From assembly GCA_019636555.1 (NCBI GenBank), contig JAHBXH010000001.1, positions 1,116,001 through 1,180,000 of the forward strand: DNA of 64,000 nt. Reading direction: 5' to 3'. Under the pieces are notes generated by a model that did not search any database, was not told where the DNA came from, and was given only the letters and a program-made list of their open reading frames with translations. The stretch is from Phycisphaeraceae bacterium. GTDB taxonomy: Bacteria > Planctomycetota > Phycisphaerae > Phycisphaerales > UBA1924. Positions 16,526-26,563 of this stretch are shown in pieces. How positions within the stretch are numbered: the first letter of the stretch is position 1; the number at the start of each line of letters is the position of its first letter. The position numbers and the translations under genes are program-made.

Positions 16526-16613
16526 GTGGCCTCCGTGCCGGAAAGGGCGAAGTGTACCGCTTCGCCGGGCCGACGCGATCGCGTATGCTCGGAAACCCGG
16601 ACCATCCCGACGT

Positions 16614-19376
16614 ATGCCCGACCCTCGTGAAACGCCCGCGATGCAGCAGTATTACCGCTTCAAGAAGCGGCACGAAGGCTGTGTTTTGTTGTTTCGCATC
16701 GGCGATTTCTACGAGATGTTCGACGATGATGCGGTTGCCGTGAGCAAGGCGATCGGGCTCACGCTGACGCAGCGGACCGCGGGTGTGCCGATGGCGGGCG
16801 TGCCTCATCATCAGCTTGAGACGTATCTCAAGAAGTTGATCGACAAGGGGTTTCGCGTCGCGGTCTGCGAGCAAACGGAACTCGCGGAAAACGCCAAGGG
16901 CGTGATCCAGCGCGACGTGACGCGCGTGCTGACGCCGGGAACGCTCGTGGACGGGCCGCTGCTCGACGACGGCGCCGCGATCAAACTCGCGTCGATTTTC
17001 TTTGTCGGGAGCGGAGACGATTCGGATGCCGCGATCGCCGTTGTGGATGCATCCACCGGCCAATTCAGTCTTGTGCACGCGAGCGGCCAGGCGGGCGGCG
17101 CTGCGATCATCGACGAACTCATGCGGCGGAGCGTGCGCGAGTTGCTCTACGCGGCGACCGCCGACGGAGCGATTCCGCCGCGCGTGAAGCAGTGTCTGGC
17201 GGCGCTTGGAATCAGCGGCACGCCGCGGCCTTCGTGGCAGTTCCGCATGGAAGAGGCTCGGGGCGCAATCACCGGTCACTTCAAAGTGAAGTCTCTCGCG
17301 GGTTACGGAGTCCGCGATGACGATCCGGCGGTCTGCGCGGCGGGCGCGATTCTTCGGTATCTACTGGAAACGCAGACACCCGGCGCAGAGGATGGAAAGC
17401 AATCAACGGGCCGGGGCACGCTTTCTCACCTGCGTCCGCCGACGCTGGATCTGCCGGGCGACTCGATGATTGTGGATGCGGTGAGCTTGCGAGCGCTCGA
17501 GATCGAGCGTGTCATCCGCGCGGCGCCCGGGGGTTCCGAGGGCGGGCTCGAAGGTTCCTTGCTTGGCGTGTTTCTCACCGGACCATCAGGAGGCGTTTGC
17601 CGCACGGCGATGGGCAAACGCCTGCTGCGAGAGTGGCTGTGCCGCCCGGCGTGCCGGCGCGAAGTGATCGAGAAAAGGCACGGCGCCGTGGCGGCATTGT
17701 GCGAAGATCGACGGCTGAGCGGCGAACTTCGTGAATTGCTTTCGGAACAGCCCGACGTCGCGCGGATCGCGGGGCGGGTGGCGCTCGCGCGTGCGACGCC
17801 TCGGGATCTGGTCGCGCTCGCGAAAGGGATCTGCCGCGGTCCGGCGGCGCTGGAACGGATCAGCTCGGTGCCGGCACTTGCCCAGAGCGCCGACTCACTC
17901 GCGCGGGTTGGGGAAGTGCTTGCTCAAATCGGGAAGCAAATCGTCGCGAGTTGCAACGATGAAGTTCCGGGGCACCTGCGCGAAGGCGGGCTTATCAAAG
18001 ACGGTGTCGATGCGGAGCTTGATGAGGCACGCTCGCTTCAGAAGGATGCGGGCACGTGGCTGGTCGAGTATCAGGAACGCTTGCTCCGCGAGCACTCGCT
18101 CCCCGGCCTCAAAGTCGGATACAACAAAATCTTCGGATACTACATCGAGTTGACGACATCGCAGGCCAAGCAGGCGCCCGCCGCGTTCACTCGAAAGCAG
18201 ACGCTGAAGAACGCCGAGCGCTACATCACGCCCGAGCTGCACGAATTCGAGCGCAAGGTGAGCACGGCCGAAACGAGAGCGCTCGCGCGCGAGCGGGAAT
18301 TGTTTGACTCGATGTGCGCGTCGGTCGCCGCGAAGCTCGCCGCACTTGCCGTATACGCCGACGCGATCGCGGAAGTCGATGTCTTGCTCGGCTTTGCGGA
18401 ACATGCGGTGCGCGCCGGGTGGGTGCGCCCCGAAATGAGCGATGAAGGCACGCTGGTAATCCACGACGGGCGGCATCCGGTGCTGGAGCGCTCGCTCGGG
18501 CGCGACTTTGTTCCCAACGACGTCGAGATCGGCGCCGCCGAAGCGCCGGCGATGGCGCTCATCACTGGGCCGAACATGGCGGGCAAGAGCACGTTCATCC
18601 GGCAGGTCGCCCTGATCACGCTGCTCGCGCACGCGGGCAGCTTCGTGCCGGCGGCACGTGCGACGATCGGACTCTGCGATCGGATCTTCACACGCATCGG
18701 CGCCGACGACGCGCTCCACGCCGGCCAATCGACCTTCATGGTCGAGATGACGGAGACGGCGAACATTCTGCATCACGCGACACCGAAGTCGCTTGTCATT
18801 CTGGACGAAATCGGGCGCGGCACGAGCACGCTCGACGGCCTTTCGCTCGCGTGGGCGATCACCGAATTCCTTGGAAACAAGGGCTGCCGCACCCTCTTCG
18901 CGACGCACTACCACGAACTGACCGACCTGGCGGAACGCGATGATCTGGGCATGTCCGGGCGGATCCGCAATCTGCACGTGGCGGTGCGCGAGTGGCCGCT
19001 CGATTCGGATTCGAGCCCGGGCGGAGAGACGCAGATCATCTTCCTTCATCGAATCCTGCCCGGAAAGACCGATCAGTCCTACGGCATCCACGTCGCGAGG
19101 CTGGCGGGCCTGCCTCAGTCGGTGGTGGGGCGTGCGCGGGAGGTTCTGGCGAGTTTCGCCGTGCATCACGGGCTGGGCGAAACGATGGCGAGCGCGAAGG
19201 GGGCCGTTTCTGCTTCCGCCTCGAACGGACAGCTCGCGCTTTTCACCGAGTATCTGCATCATCCGGCCGTCGGCGAACTCCGCGAGTTGAAGCTCGATTC
19301 GATGAGCCCGATGCAGGCGTTTGATGCGCTCCGGCGGCTTCAGCAGTCGGTCGAAAAAACCTCGGCGAGCAAGTGA
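16614..19376 (+). CDS. mutS: DNA mismatch repair protein MutS
   Basis: Mismatch recognition ATPase. 920 aa. The mismatch-probing motif appears as GDFYEMF near residue 31, followed by connector, lever and clamp domains and the ABC-type ATPase with Walker A GPNMAGKST near residue 656, STFMVEMTE, the Walker B region LVILDEIGRGTSTLDG and ATHYHELT. It is slightly longer than E. coli MutS (853 aa). The frame opens further upstream, but ATG 16614 (or 16641) precedes the first conserved residues. The mutL partner is not in this window. Confidence 0.96.
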   Translation: MPDPRETPAMQQYYRFKKRHEGCVLLFRIGDFYEMFDDDAVAVSKAIGLTLTQRTAGVPMAGVPHHQLETYLKKLIDKGFRVAVCEQTELAENAKGVIQRDVTRVLTPGTLVDGPLLDDGAAIKLASIFFVGSGDDSDAAIAVVDASTGQFSLVHASGQAGGAAIIDELMRRSVRELLYAATADGAIPPRVKQCLAALGISGTPRPSWQFRMEEARGAITGHFKVKSLAGYGVRDDDPAVCAAGAILRYLLETQTPGAEDGKQSTGRGTLSHLRPPTLDLPGDSMIVDAVSLRALEIERVIRAAPGGSEGGLEGSLLGVFLTGPSGGVCRTAMGKRLLREWLCRPACRREVIEKRHGAVAALCEDRRLSGELRELLSEQPDVARIAGRVALARATPRDLVALAKGICRGPAALERISSVPALAQSADSLARVGEVLAQIGKQIVASCNDEVPGHLREGGLIKDGVDAELDEARSLQKDAGTWLVEYQERLLREHSLPGLKVGYNKIFGYYIELTTSQAKQAPAAFTRKQTLKNAERYITPELHEFERKVSTAETRALARERELFDSMCASVAAKLAALAVYADAIAEVDVLLGFAEHAVRAGWVRPEMSDEGTLVIHDGRHPVLERSLGRDFVPNDVEIGAAEAPAMALITGPNMAGKSTFIRQVALITLLAHAGSFVPAARATIGLCDRIFTRIGADDALHAGQSTFMVEMTETANILHHATPKSLVILDEIGRGTSTLDGLSLAWAITEFLGNKGCRTLFATHYHELTDLAERDDLGMSGRIRNLHVAVREWPLDSDSSPGGETQIIFLHRILPGKTDQSYGIHVARLAGLPQSVVGRAREVLASFAVHHGLGETMASAKGAVSASASNGQLALFTEYLHHPAVGELRELKLDSMSPMQAFDALRRLQQSVEKTSASK

Positions 19377-19425
19377 TCCGGCGCGAAAACGTATCCGCGT
19401 TGTGCCGAGCGTGCGATAATCCGGC

Positions 19426-20283
19426 GTGCTCCGGCTCACCAATCTCCGAAAGTCGTACGGCAATCTGATCGCCGTCGACGATGTTTCGCTCGAAGTGCGA
19501 AGGGGTGAAGTCTTCGGGTTGCTCGGTCCCAACGGCGCCGGCAAGAGCACGACGATCGGCATGTGCGTCGGTTTGATCACCCCCGATTCCGGAAGCGTCG
19601 AGATCGAGGGTGCGGGTTCGCCCACGCAGGAAAGCGCGCGTGCTCACCTGGGCGTCGCGCCGCAGTCGCTCGCGATCTATGACGAACTCTCGGGCGCGGA
19701 GAACTTGTCGGTGTTCGGCCGGCTCTACGGGCTTGGCGGGCCCCAACTGAGTGATCGCGTTCATCGCGTGCTCGATCTGGTCGGCTTGCTGCCTCGAGCA
19801 ACCGATCGGGCCGGAACGTACTCCGGCGGCATGAAGCGGCGGCTCAACCTTGCCGCGGCACTGATTCACGAACCGCCGATTCTGCTCCTTGATGAGCCGA
19901 CCGCCGGAGTCGATCCGCAGAGCCGCAACAACATTCTCGATACCGTGCGTGAGCTGGCGCGAGCAGGCAAGACGATCATCTACACCACGCACTACATGGA
20001 AGAGGCGCAGAAACTCTGCGACCGCGTGGGGATTATCGATAAAGGAAAATTGCTCTGCGTCGGCGCCGTGGATGAGCTTGTCTGCGCGCACGGGGGACGG
20101 AGCATCGTCCGCATCGAGCGCTCGGACAAGCACGAGCAGATCGAGACCGATGCGCCGCTGCGTGAAATTTCCGGCGTGCTCGCGGGCGCGCCGGCGGCGG
20201 AGCCGGTGACCGGCATCCACATCGAACGGCCAAATCTTGAAAGCGTCTTTCTGAATCTGACGGGAAGGAGCCTGCGCGACTGA
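19426..20283 (+). CDS. ABC-2 type transporter, ATP-binding subunit
   Basis: 285 aa. Walker A GPNGAGKST near residue 33, signature YSGGMKRRLNLA, Walker B ILLLDEPTAGVDP and switch His in YTTHYMEEA. A C-terminal segment beyond the nucleotide domain is typical of drug, polysaccharide or lipid exporters of the ABC-2 family. Its stop overlaps the ATG of the permease by one base (TGATG), so the pair is translationally coupled. GTG start. Substrate unknown. Confidence 0.93.
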   Translation: MLRLTNLRKSYGNLIAVDDVSLEVRRGEVFGLLGPNGAGKSTTIGMCVGLITPDSGSVEIEGAGSPTQESARAHLGVAPQSLAIYDELSGAENLSVFGRLYGLGGPQLSDRVHRVLDLVGLLPRATDRAGTYSGGMKRRLNLAAALIHEPPILLLDEPTAGVDPQSRNNILDTVRELARAGKTIIYTTHYMEEAQKLCDRVGIIDKGKLLCVGAVDELVCAHGGRSIVRIERSDKHEQIETDAPLREISGVLAGAPAAEPVTGIHIERPNLESVFLNLTGRSLRD

Positions 20284-21599
20284 TGGGCGTGACCGCCGGA
20301 ATCAAAGCGATGTGGGCGATCGCGTGGACCGACGTGAGACTCTTGCTGCGCGATCGTGCCGCGGCGTTCTTCACGTTCGTGTTTCCAATCATCTTTGCGA
20401 TCTTTTTCGGGCTGGTTTTCGGCGGCGATGCGAAGAAAGGGAAAATCGAGATCGCTGTGGCGCAGCTCGACAAGGGGGCGCTCGCCTCGGACTTCGTCAG
20501 CAATCTTCAGAAGATGGATGGGTTCAACGTCACGCTCGCGGACTCGGAGATAGCTGGTGAGAAGCTTGTCCGCGAGGGAAAGGTGTCCGCTTGTGTCGTC
20601 GTGCCTCAGGGATTCGAGAAGGGGTTTGAGAATCTGTTTGCCAGCGGCAAGGGGCCGGAAGTTCCGGTGCTGATCGACCCATCCAAATCGGGCGAGAACG
20701 GGCTGTTGCAGGGAAGGCTCATGGAACAGAGCTTCATGATGATGGCAAAGTCGTTCTCGCAGCTCGATCGCTTGAAAAAGCAATTGCAGCAGGCGCGCGA
20801 CATGATCGCGAAGTCGAAGGACGTCGATCTCTCGCGCAAGCTCATGTTCGGGACGCTCTTTCAGAACGTCGAGACGTTCGTGAACGATGCGAACAAGCCC
20901 GGTGAGGACGGCAAGCCCGCCATCAGCGAGAATTCGATGTCCGGTTTCAGCCCGATGCAGTTGGACATCAAGGACATTCGGAGGCAGCGCAATCTACCGA
21001 CGAACGCGTACGAGGTGTCGCTGCCTCAGGGGATCGTGTGGGGGCTCATGGGCTGCGTGACCGCGTTTGTTTCGACGCTCGCGCGCGATCGGCAGCGCGG
21101 CACGCTCCTGCGGCTGCGCTGCGCACCGCTCACGCGCTGGCACATCATCGGGGGGAAGGCGATCGCCGGTTTCTGGTCGTGCATGCTCGTGCAGTGGCTG
21201 CTGATCGGGATTTTCGCGATGTTCTTTCACGTGGCGCTGCCCAATCCGCCGCTGCTCGTGCTCGCGACCGTCTTTTCGGCGTGCGCGTTCGTGGGCGTGA
21301 TGATGTTCCTTGCCGTGCTCGGGCGCTCGGGCGAGGGTTCTGCGGGCTTCGGCCGCAGCGTGATCCTGATCATGGCGCTGATCGGGGGCGGCACGTTGCC
21401 GGTGTTTTTCATGCCGGCGTTCATGAAGCCGGTGAGTATGGCGAGCCCGTTCAAGTGGTCGGTTGATGCGATCGAGTGTGCGACGTGGCGCGGCACGGGC
21501 CTGGAAGGAATGACTTTGCCTCTGATCGTGCTCGCCGGCGTCGCCATTGGCGGCTTTGTGCTCGGATCGCTGTTCTTCCGCAGGGCGATGCGGGAATAG
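20283..21599 (+). CDS. ABC-2 type transporter, permease subunit
   Basis: 438 aa. One N-terminal membrane helix (residues 28-48), a large extracytoplasmic domain of about 200 residues, then five or six helices at the C-terminus, which is the ABC-2 membrane layout of YhgE/DrrB-like exporters. The loop before the helix cluster carries ARDRQRGTLLRLRCAPLTRW, the conserved family coupling region. It pairs with the ATPase at 19426. Confidence 0.9.
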   Translation: MGVTAGIKAMWAIAWTDVRLLLRDRAAAFFTFVFPIIFAIFFGLVFGGDAKKGKIEIAVAQLDKGALASDFVSNLQKMDGFNVTLADSEIAGEKLVREGKVSACVVVPQGFEKGFENLFASGKGPEVPVLIDPSKSGENGLLQGRLMEQSFMMMAKSFSQLDRLKKQLQQARDMIAKSKDVDLSRKLMFGTLFQNVETFVNDANKPGEDGKPAISENSMSGFSPMQLDIKDIRRQRNLPTNAYEVSLPQGIVWGLMGCVTAFVSTLARDRQRGTLLRLRCAPLTRWHIIGGKAIAGFWSCMLVQWLLIGIFAMFFHVALPNPPLLVLATVFSACAFVGVMMFLAVLGRSGEGSAGFGRSVILIMALIGGGTLPVFFMPAFMKPVSMASPFKWSVDAIECATWRGTGLEGMTLPLIVLAGVAIGGFVLGSLFFRRAMRE

Positions 21600-21629
21600 C
21601 GGATCGGCCCGACGTAAACTTGTCCGTTC

Positions 21630-21703
21630 GGGCGGGTAGCTCAGTTGGCTAGAGCATTCGCTTTACACGCGAGAGGTCCAGGGTTCGAGTCCCTGCCTGC
21701 CCA
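21630..21703 (+). tRNA. tRNA-Val (anticodon TAC)
   Basis: 74-base cloverleaf. A 7-bp acceptor stem pairs GGGCGGG with CCTGCCC (one G-T); the D loop has AGCTCAGTTGG, the anticodon loop reads TTTACAC, and the T arm has GGTTCGAGTCC. Discriminator A at 21703; CCA is not encoded. Confidence 0.97.
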
Positions 21704-21709
21704 TTGATG

Positions 21710-21762
21710 AGGCACTCGGCACTAGGCATCGGGCGCTAGAAAAGCCGGGCACTAGAACTGCT
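21710..21762. repeat. Short GGCACTAG-type direct repeats
   Basis: Between tRNA-Val and waaA there are four variants of the unit GGCACTAG/GGGCGCTAG/GGGCACTAG in about 50 bases. Such decayed short repeats look like slippage-derived or repeat-element debris. No function can be assigned. Confidence 0.4.
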
Positions 21763-21776
21763 CCTGTGTCGCCAAA

Positions 21777-23042
21777 GTGAACGCGATCGATCTCTTTTAC
21801 ATCACCGGCGGGGCAATCGCGTCTCCGTGGCTATTGCGCAAGCAGCGCTCCGGTTGGAAAGAGCGGTTCGGCCATGTTGAATCGCTTCCTCCGAAGAAGC
21901 TGCCGCGCTTGATGATTCACGCGGTTTCGGTCGGTGAAGTGAACGCGCTTCGCCACTTGCTTCCGTTGCTCACTGCTTCTTCGAACGGAGCGGGCGTCGA
22001 CATCGTTGTGACGGTCGGGACCGACACGGGTCTCGCCCGCGCGAAGGAACTCTTTTCCAAGTACGCGACGGTGCTCCGATATCCGATCGATTTGTCTTCG
22101 AGCGTCCGGCGCTTTCTCGATGCGGTCCGCCCCGATGCGGTCGCGCTCGTCGAACTCGAGGTCTGGCCGAACTTCATCAAGGAATGCACGAGGCGGCATA
22201 TCCCAGTCGCCGTCATCAACGGTCGCCTGAGCGAGCGATCTTTCAAGGGGTATCGCAAGCTCAAGCCAGTGATCGGTCCGACATTCTCTCGCCTCGCGCA
22301 GGTTGCCGTGCAGGACGAAGATTACGCGGCACGATTTTCGCAGATGGGCGTGCCGCAGGATCGCATTCGCGTCACCGGTACGATGAAGTGGGACGCCGCG
22401 GCGGTGCCCGAGACTCCGGGCGCGCCGATTCCAGGCGCCGAGAAACTCGCGGCCGAATTCGGGATCGATCGCAACCGTCCGCTCATCGTCGCGGGAAGCA
22501 CCGGGCCGGGGGAAGAAGAACTGCTCCATCACGCGTGCCCGGGCGGAGCGCAATTGCTTTGCGCGCCTCGCAAACCCGAGCGTTTCGACGAAGCCGCTGC
22601 GGCGCTCCCGAATTGCGTGCGACGCTCCGCGACGAAGAACAGCAAGCCTCCCGCGCCGGGTCGCGACCGGTTCCTCCTTGACACTATCGGAGAACTCCGT
22701 CTCGCGTATTCTCTCGCTGATGTCGTCGTCATCGGGCGCTCGTTCTTCAATCTCTTCGGGTCCGATCCGCTCGAGCCCGCGGCGCTGGGCAAACCGCTGG
22801 TCATCGGCCCGCGCTACGGAGATTTTCAGAACGTCGTCCAAACGCTCGATCGTGCGGGAGCCATTCGGATCGTTCAGCCCGGTGATCTTTCCCGTGTGCT
22901 CGCGGGTCTCCTGGGCGACCCAAACGATCGGGAACAACTTTCTAAATGTACCCGCGAAGCGGTGCTCGCCAACAAGGGAGCGAGCGCCAGGAACGCCGAG
23001 ATGCTTTTTTCCTTGCTCCCGGCGACGCGGCAGGCCCGGTAG
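21777..23042 (+). CDS. waaA: 3-deoxy-D-manno-octulosonic acid (Kdo) transferase
   Basis: Inner-membrane enzyme that adds Kdo to lipid A precursor, supporting a Gram-negative type outer membrane. 421 aa, the family length. Motifs: WKERFGH, the HAVSVGEVNA segment, VELEVWPNFI, VINGRLSERSFKGYRK and GTMKWDAA in the N-terminal half; ADVVVIGRSF and PLVIGPRYGDFQN in the C-terminal GT-B half. The usual membrane anchor is short and only weakly hydrophobic (residues 3-18). GTG start. It is flanked by tRNA genes and has no lipid A neighbours. Confidence 0.92.
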   Translation: MNAIDLFYITGGAIASPWLLRKQRSGWKERFGHVESLPPKKLPRLMIHAVSVGEVNALRHLLPLLTASSNGAGVDIVVTVGTDTGLARAKELFSKYATVLRYPIDLSSSVRRFLDAVRPDAVALVELEVWPNFIKECTRRHIPVAVINGRLSERSFKGYRKLKPVIGPTFSRLAQVAVQDEDYAARFSQMGVPQDRIRVTGTMKWDAAAVPETPGAPIPGAEKLAAEFGIDRNRPLIVAGSTGPGEEELLHHACPGGAQLLCAPRKPERFDEAAAALPNCVRRSATKNSKPPAPGRDRFLLDTIGELRLAYSLADVVVIGRSFFNLFGSDPLEPAALGKPLVIGPRYGDFQNVVQTLDRAGAIRIVQPGDLSRVLAGLLGDPNDREQLSKCTREAVLANKGASARNAEMLFSLLPATRQAR

Positions 23043-23191
23043 CGGGCCGCATTTGCCGGTTTTCTGATCCGCCGCAATTCCCAATTCGCGGGCTGACGCG
23101 TACCATTACCTCTTGGCCCCGAACCGGACACGTACGGCATTGCCGCGCAGGTTCCATCGGGACAGGCGGGGAAACTTACCCCGAATCAATC

Positions 23192-23264
23192 GAGGGCGTA
23201 GCTCAGTTGGTAGAGCAGCGGCCTTTTAAGCCGTAGGTCCAGGGTTCGAGTCCCTGCGCCCTCA
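23192..23264 (+). tRNA. tRNA-Lys (anticodon TTT)
   Basis: 73-base cloverleaf. The acceptor stem pairs GAGGGCG with CGCCCTC; D arm AGCTCAGTTGG, anticodon loop CTTTTAA, T arm GGTTCGAGTCC. Discriminator A at 23264; no CCA encoded. The helicase frame opens only 30 bases downstream. Confidence 0.97.
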
Positions 23265-23293
23265 TTGCTCCGACGAAGGAGCGCGACACGGAT

Positions 23294-26200
23294 GTGCTTC
23301 GACTCGCTCGCGCGGCGTCGGAAGGAGAAGGGTTGCTCCACGTATTTCACGCGGCATGGACGGCAGGACAAACGGAGGCCTCCGCCGGCCCGATGCTTCA
23401 CATCTGGGGCGAAGACGGCGAAAAGATTTCCAGTCTTTCTCAAGGTGTCACAGGGGGGCATCCGCTCGCGCTCGATCTGAGTGCAATCCGCTCGCGCCTT
23501 GGATCGGCGTTCGCTGAGGAGGCCGTTCCGGCATCGGTCATCAAACTCGCCCTCCCGAGCTTTGCCGGAAGTGTTCAGCCCAGCTCACATCTGGCACGCG
23601 CCATGGGGCATCGCGCCGAGGGCCTGCTCAAGCTCGAGACCATCGCCGTGCCGTCGATTGCGGTCAGCCCGCTGCTCGCGCCGGTTGCGCTCGATTCGCT
23701 GCTGGACGAAACGCCGCGAGAAAACGGAACGGCGAACGGCGAGAAGACAGATCTCATCGGCGCATCGGTGGTGTTCTTCGGTGCCGCGACGCGGCTTGTG
23801 CGCAGTCTGCTGGCGCAGCAGCGGTTTGTTCCGATGGTTTCACAGCACGGTATCGGCGGCGCCGGAGATTTCCGAGGACTCTGGCAGCCCTGGCTGAGCG
23901 ATGAAAAAACCGCCGAGCGGGTCGCGGCGCTCGTGCGCGGCATGCCGGCGATCGCGCGAGCCGGTGTCGATTCGTTCGATCACCAGCCTTGGCCGATCGT
24001 GGAGGATTTTCTGTGGCGCGTGCTCGATGCGCAGTGCCGCGCCACGCTGACGCGCGAAGACTTCTATTCGTCGGTCGGCGAGAAAGACGCTTCGACCGAC
24101 CTTCACGTGGCGTGGCTGCAGGCTCTTCTTGCGGGGAGTAACTCCGTTCCGGCGACGAATGTCCGGGGCCAGGAGCTCGCGCGCCGTGTGCGTCAGTGGA
24201 TCGGTGGACTTGAAGAACGCGGAGCCAGTTCGGCGTGGCGGTTGATGCTCAAGCTCAACGAGCCGATCCCCGAGGAAGGCGAGGACGATGCGCAGTGGGC
24301 GCTCACGTTCCACGTGCAGAGCGTCGATCGCCCGGCGCTCGTCGTCGATGCGACGGATCTGTGGGCGCTGACCAGTGACTCGATGACGATCGAGGGGAAA
24401 CGCATCGATTCGCCTCAGGAACTCCTGCTGGGTGAACTCGGCCGAGCGAGCCGGATCTACAACCGCCTGGAAAAAGCGCTCGAAGACTCCGAGCCGGTAA
24501 GCGTCGAACTCTCGACGCGACAGGCGTATCAGTTTCTCCGCGAATTCGCGCCCGTGCTTCAGGAACAGGGTTTCGGCGTCCAGACGCCCGATTGGTGGGA
24601 TTCACCTCTCGCCAAACTCGGTGTTCGCCTCCGTCTCGACAGCGATTCGATGTCCGAAGTGATGGGCCAGAGTTCGGGGACGTCGAGCACCGCCTCCGCT
24701 CCGACTCTGGGAATGGGAGCGCTGGTTCGATACCGCTGGGAGATCGCGCTCGGGGATACCACCCTCTCGCTTTCGGAATTCGAGAAGCTGGCTTCCCGCA
24801 AGAGCCCGCTGGTCAAGGTCAATGGCCGCTGGATCGAGGTGCGCCCCGAGGATGTACAGAGCGCGATCAAGTTCGTGCGCGAGAATCCGGGCGGCGAGAT
24901 GAAAGTCGCCGATGCGCTCCGCATCGCCTACGGCAGCGATCCGCGCGAGACGGGCGTCCAGATCACCGGCCTCGAAGCGACCGGCTGGGTCGCGGCGCTC
25001 ATGAACGCCGAGGCCGCGACGCGCCAGCTCGAAACCATCAAACCGCCCGAGCGCTTTCATGGCACGCTCCGCCCATATCAGGTTCGAGGCGTTTCGTGGA
25101 TGGCGTTTCTCGAGCGTATCGGCCTGGGCCTTTGCCTGGCCGATGACATGGGTTTGGGAAAAACAATTCAGTTGCTCGCGCTCATGGCGTTCGAGCGCGA
25201 GCAGATGAACGCGGCGATCGCCGCGGCGCCTCCGGGTTCGCCCCGACCCGTCATGCAGCCGACGCTGCTGGTTGTGCCCATGTCGGTCGTCGGAAACTGG
25301 ATGCACGAGACCGCGCGGTTCTGCCCCGAACTGACCGTGCTCACCCATCACGGCGCCGATCGGCTGAACGAAGAAGCGTTTGTCGAGAAGGCACGCGCCA
25401 GCGACATGGTGATCACGACCTATTCGCTCGCGCACCGCGACAAGGAGCTGCTCGGCAAGGTGCAGTGGGGGCGACTCGTGCTCGACGAAGCGCAGTACAT
25501 CAAGAACCCGGGCGCGAAGCAGAGTCAGGCCGTTCGATCGATTGCCGCGGATCGGCGCGTCGCACTGACGGGCACGCCGGTCGAAAACCGCTTGAGCGAG
25601 CTGTGGTCGATCATGGACTTTCTGAACCCCGGGTATCTTGGCTCCGCGGGGAGTTTCCGGCAGCGCTTCGCCGTCGGGATCGAACGCTACCGAGACCGCG
25701 CCAAGCTCGAGCAACTCAAGGGGCTCGTGCGGCCGTTCATTCTCCGACGCCTCAAGAGCGATCCGACTGTTGTCGCTGATTTGCCGGAAAAAGTCGAGAG
25801 CAAGGAATACTGCCCGCTCACCAGCGAGCAGGCGACGCTTTACGAGCAGTGCGTGCAGCGCATGCTCACCGAAGTCGAGCGGAGCGAGGGCATCCAGCGC
25901 CGCGGTCTGGTTCTCTCGGCGCTCATCAAACTTAAGCAGATCTGCAATCACCCGACTCAGCTTCTCAAGGACTGGCAAGACGGAAGCCTCAAACCGCCTG
26001 CGATGGACCGCAGCGGCAAGTGCATTCGCCTCATCGAGATGCTCGACGAAGTGCTGGCGGAGGGCGATCAGGCGATCGTCTTCACCCAGTTCCGCCAGAT
26101 GGGCAACCTGCTCAGCGCGATGCTGCGTCATCACCTCGACCGCGAGGTGCTCTTCCTGCACGGCGGCACGACGCAGAAGGACCGCGTACAGATTGTCGAA

Positions 26201-26560
26201 GATTTCCAGCGCGCCGACGGCAAGAACCCGATCCTGCTTATCAGCCTCAAGGCCGGCGGCGTCGGCCTCAATCTCACCGCCGCGAGCCATGTTTTTCACT
26301 TTGATCGCTGGTGGAACCCCGCAGTCGAGAACCAGGCGACCGACCGGGCGTACCGCATCGGTCAGACACGCACCGTGCAGGTGCACAAATTCGTGGTCCG
26401 TGGCACGCTTGAGGAGCGCATCGATCAGATGATCGAATCCAAGACCGAATTGGCCGAGAACATCATCGGGTCGGGGGAGCGCTGGCTCACCGAACTCGAT
26501 ACATCGCAGCTGCGCGAGCTTCTGACGCTCCGCAACGACGCCATTGTGGACGAGGTGTAA
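23294..26560 (+). CDS. SNF2-family DEAD/DEAH-box helicase
   Basis: 1088-aa ATP-dependent DNA translocase. The N-terminal 550 residues contain the helicase-associated region typical of bacterial SNF2 proteins (YQFLREFAPVLQEQGFGVQTP near residue 410, and FEKLASRKSPLVKVNGRWIE). The motor follows: motif I ADDMGLGKTIQLL near residue 616, motif II DEAQYIKN, motif III LTGTPVENRLSELWS, and in the second lobe HGGTTQKDR, LLISLKAGGVGLNLTAA and QATDRAYRIGQTR. All catalytic motifs are intact. The chosen GTG follows AAGGAG at a rather long distance. It forms an operon with the SWIM-domain gene 3 bases downstream. Confidence 0.92.
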   Translation: MLRLARAASEGEGLLHVFHAAWTAGQTEASAGPMLHIWGEDGEKISSLSQGVTGGHPLALDLSAIRSRLGSAFAEEAVPASVIKLALPSFAGSVQPSSHLARAMGHRAEGLLKLETIAVPSIAVSPLLAPVALDSLLDETPRENGTANGEKTDLIGASVVFFGAATRLVRSLLAQQRFVPMVSQHGIGGAGDFRGLWQPWLSDEKTAERVAALVRGMPAIARAGVDSFDHQPWPIVEDFLWRVLDAQCRATLTREDFYSSVGEKDASTDLHVAWLQALLAGSNSVPATNVRGQELARRVRQWIGGLEERGASSAWRLMLKLNEPIPEEGEDDAQWALTFHVQSVDRPALVVDATDLWALTSDSMTIEGKRIDSPQELLLGELGRASRIYNRLEKALEDSEPVSVELSTRQAYQFLREFAPVLQEQGFGVQTPDWWDSPLAKLGVRLRLDSDSMSEVMGQSSGTSSTASAPTLGMGALVRYRWEIALGDTTLSLSEFEKLASRKSPLVKVNGRWIEVRPEDVQSAIKFVRENPGGEMKVADALRIAYGSDPRETGVQITGLEATGWVAALMNAEAATRQLETIKPPERFHGTLRPYQVRGVSWMAFLERIGLGLCLADDMGLGKTIQLLALMAFEREQMNAAIAAAPPGSPRPVMQPTLLVVPMSVVGNWMHETARFCPELTVLTHHGADRLNEEAFVEKARASDMVITTYSLAHRDKELLGKVQWGRLVLDEAQYIKNPGAKQSQAVRSIAADRRVALTGTPVENRLSELWSIMDFLNPGYLGSAGSFRQRFAVGIERYRDRAKLEQLKGLVRPFILRRLKSDPTVVADLPEKVESKEYCPLTSEQATLYEQCVQRMLTEVERSEGIQRRGLVLSALIKLKQICNHPTQLLKDWQDGSLKPPAMDRSGKCIRLIEMLDEVLAEGDQAIVFTQFRQMGNLLSAMLRHHLDREVLFLHGGTTQKDRVQIVEDFQRADGKNPILLISLKAGGVGLNLTAASHVFHFDRWWNPAVENQATDRAYRIGQTRTVQVHKFVVRGTLEERIDQMIESKTELAENIIGSGERWLTELDTSQLRELLTLRNDAIVDEV

Positions 26561-26563
26561 CCG

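Noticed and set aside
15200-16630. 476-aa plus-strand open frame
   Set aside because: Antisense to the glucan phosphorylase, which has all catalytic motifs.
17895-19625. 576-aa minus-strand open frame
   Set aside because: Antisense to mutS; no family likeness.
24602-26386. 594-aa minus-strand open frame
   Set aside because: Antisense to the SNF2 motor domain; shadow composition.
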